Shown: positions 6,132 through 6,802 of the stretch, piece after piece
How the letters are laid out: the number at the start of each line of letters is the position of its first letter
How positions within the stretch are numbered: the stretch's first letter is position 1
Assembly (NCBI GenBank): GCA_023386795.1
Contig: JAEWJB010000161.1
Span: 1-6,802, forward strand
DNA length: 6,802 nt
Reading direction: 5' to 3'
DNA from: Pseudomonadota bacterium
GTDB lineage: Bacteria > Pseudomonadota > Gammaproteobacteria > Xanthomonadales > Xanthomonadaceae
Notes under the pieces: model-generated
The model's input: only the letters and a program-made list of their open reading frames with translations
Database searches by the model: none
Told to the model about the DNA's origin: nothing
Position numbers and translations under genes: made by a program

Positions 6132-6802
6132 GCCGTCACCGCCTGTCTGGCCACGCGCACCGGCAGCGTCAGCGCGGCATCGGCCCATGCGCGCACCGCG
6201 GCGCTATGGGTGGCGACGATCACCGCGCGCTCGCGTGCGAACGCGCCGAGCGTATCGAGCAGGTCGGCTTCGGTGTCCGCATCGAGGAAGGCGGTCGGTT
6301 CGTCGAGCAGCAACAGGTCCGGCTCGCGCAGCAGCAGCCGCGCCAGCGCGATGCGACGCGCCTCGCCCCCGGACAGCCCGAAGCCACGCTCGCCAATCAC
6401 CGTGTCCAGCCCCTGCGGCAGGCGCGCGGCAAAGCGCATCACCTGCGCGGCCTCAGCCACCGCGTGCAGGCGCTGGGCGCTGGCGGCCGGCGCGGCCAGG
6501 CGCAGGTTGTCGGCAATGCTGCCGTGAAACAGGTACGGGCGTTGCCCGGCATACCCCACGCGCAGCCCCGGACGCAGGACGATGCGACCCTCGCGCGGCG
6601 GCAGCCAGCCGGCGAGCGCTTCGAGCACCGTGCTCTTGCCACTGCCGCTGGGTCCAAGCAGCGCCAATCGGCGCCCCGGCGCGAGCTCCAGCGAGAAGTC
6701 CTCGACCACGTCGGCAGCCGCGCCGTGCGGGCGCAGGTACAACCCGTGGGCCGCCAGCAGCGGGCCACGCACCTGCGCCAGTTCCGGCGCGCGCGCGGGC
6801 TC
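6128..6802 (-). CDS. cydD: CydD, C-terminal ATPase domain only (5' end beyond the window)
   Basis: The last 224 residues of an ABC exporter subunit are present. The frame is open to the window edge, so the membrane domain lies outside. The ATPase domain is complete in motifs: Walker A GPSGSGKST (Lys at fragment residue 56), Q-loop GQRPYLFHGSIADNLRL, signature LSGGEARRIALARLL, Walker B LLLLDEPTAFLD and H-loop VATHS. FLD followed by TEADLL is typical of CydD. It is identified as CydD mainly because cydC follows at once with a 4-bp ATGA overlap; the two products make one heterodimer. The stretch between Walker A and the Q-loop is short: REGRIVLRPGLRVGYAGQ lacks the usual D-loop-like LADLDPxxWR segment. 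A GTG at 6772 inside the frame is not the start, because coding continues upstream (PELAQ before VRGPL). The other reading, an unrelated stand-alone ATPase, is unlikely. Confidence 0.93.
   Translation of the reverse strand, partial: EPARAPELAQVRGPLLAAHGLYLRPHGAAADVVEDFSLELAPGRRLALLGPSGSGKSTVLEALAGWLPPREGRIVLRPGLRVGYAGQRPYLFHGSIADNLRLAAPAASAQRLHAVAEAAQVMRFAARLPQGLDTVIGERGFGLSGGEARRIALARLLLREPDLLLLDEPTAFLDADTEADLLDTLGAFARERAVIVATHSAAVRAWADAALTLPVRVARQAVTA

Noticed and set aside
4884..6527. Long plus-strand open frame (547 codons) opposite cydC and cydD
   Set aside because: Its peptide is rich in His, Gln and Arg without motifs, and it crosses the cydD/cydC junction. It is a shadow of two confidently identified genes.
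6128..6772. GTG at 6772 as a start for a separate ATPase gene
   Set aside because: The frame stays open to the window edge with plausible coding sequence, and CydD is normally one fused membrane-ATPase protein.
1..6802. CRISPR arrays, tRNA or rRNA genes, insertion sequences, phage or defence genes
   Set aside because: Both strands were read for regular repeats, clover-leaf-like segments, terminal inverted repeats and transposase or nuclease motifs. None was convincing.

Overview
The window is very G+C-rich, and its coding genes show the usual third-position G/C bias. It reads as bacterial accessory-plus-housekeeping DNA from a gammaproteobacterium. The CydD/CydC sequences, the periplasmic protein with TonB-C-like repeats and the large secreted discoidin-domain enzyme together suggest a Xanthomonadales/Lysobacteraceae- or Rhodanobacteraceae-like organism. 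That assignment is inference from protein style, not from a database match.

Layout. Bases 1-203 are a non-coding leader. It holds two adjacent perfect stem-loops, C-runs that give G-runs on the minus strand, a near-palindrome of LacI-operator type and a 20-bp direct repeat (19 of 20 identical). Bases 204-3335 (+) encode a 1043-residue exported protein with a discoidin/F5-8C (CBM32-like) domain, a degenerate second copy, a beta-sandwich region, a six-hairpin (alpha/alpha barrel) glycosidase-like module and a C-terminal beta domain. Bases 3336-3415 are the gap between two convergent genes and hold a 7-bp perfect hairpin that probably terminates one or both. Bases 3416-4219 (-) encode a small exported protein with two tandem TonB-C-terminal-like units and no TonB anchor or linker. 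Bases 4220-4463 hold no supported gene. Bases 4464-6131 (-) are cydC, and 6128-6802 (-) is the 3' part of cydD, cut by the window edge. The two overlap by 4 bp (ATGA).

How the genes work together. CydD and CydC form a heterodimeric inner-membrane ABC exporter needed for assembly of cytochrome bd oxidase and for periplasmic thiol/heme homeostasis. The minus-strand TonB-C-like gene lies 244 bp downstream of cydC in the same direction but has its own ribosome binding site, so membership of the operon is uncertain. The large plus-strand enzyme is convergent with it and is probably an independent single-gene carbohydrate-degradation unit, perhaps under a LacI-type repressor.

No defence system, CRISPR array, tRNA, rRNA, insertion sequence or phage gene is visible. 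The most promising candidate for new biology is the big secreted protein, whose catalytic-looking module I cannot place in a named glycoside hydrolase family. The tandem TonB-C-like protein is second.
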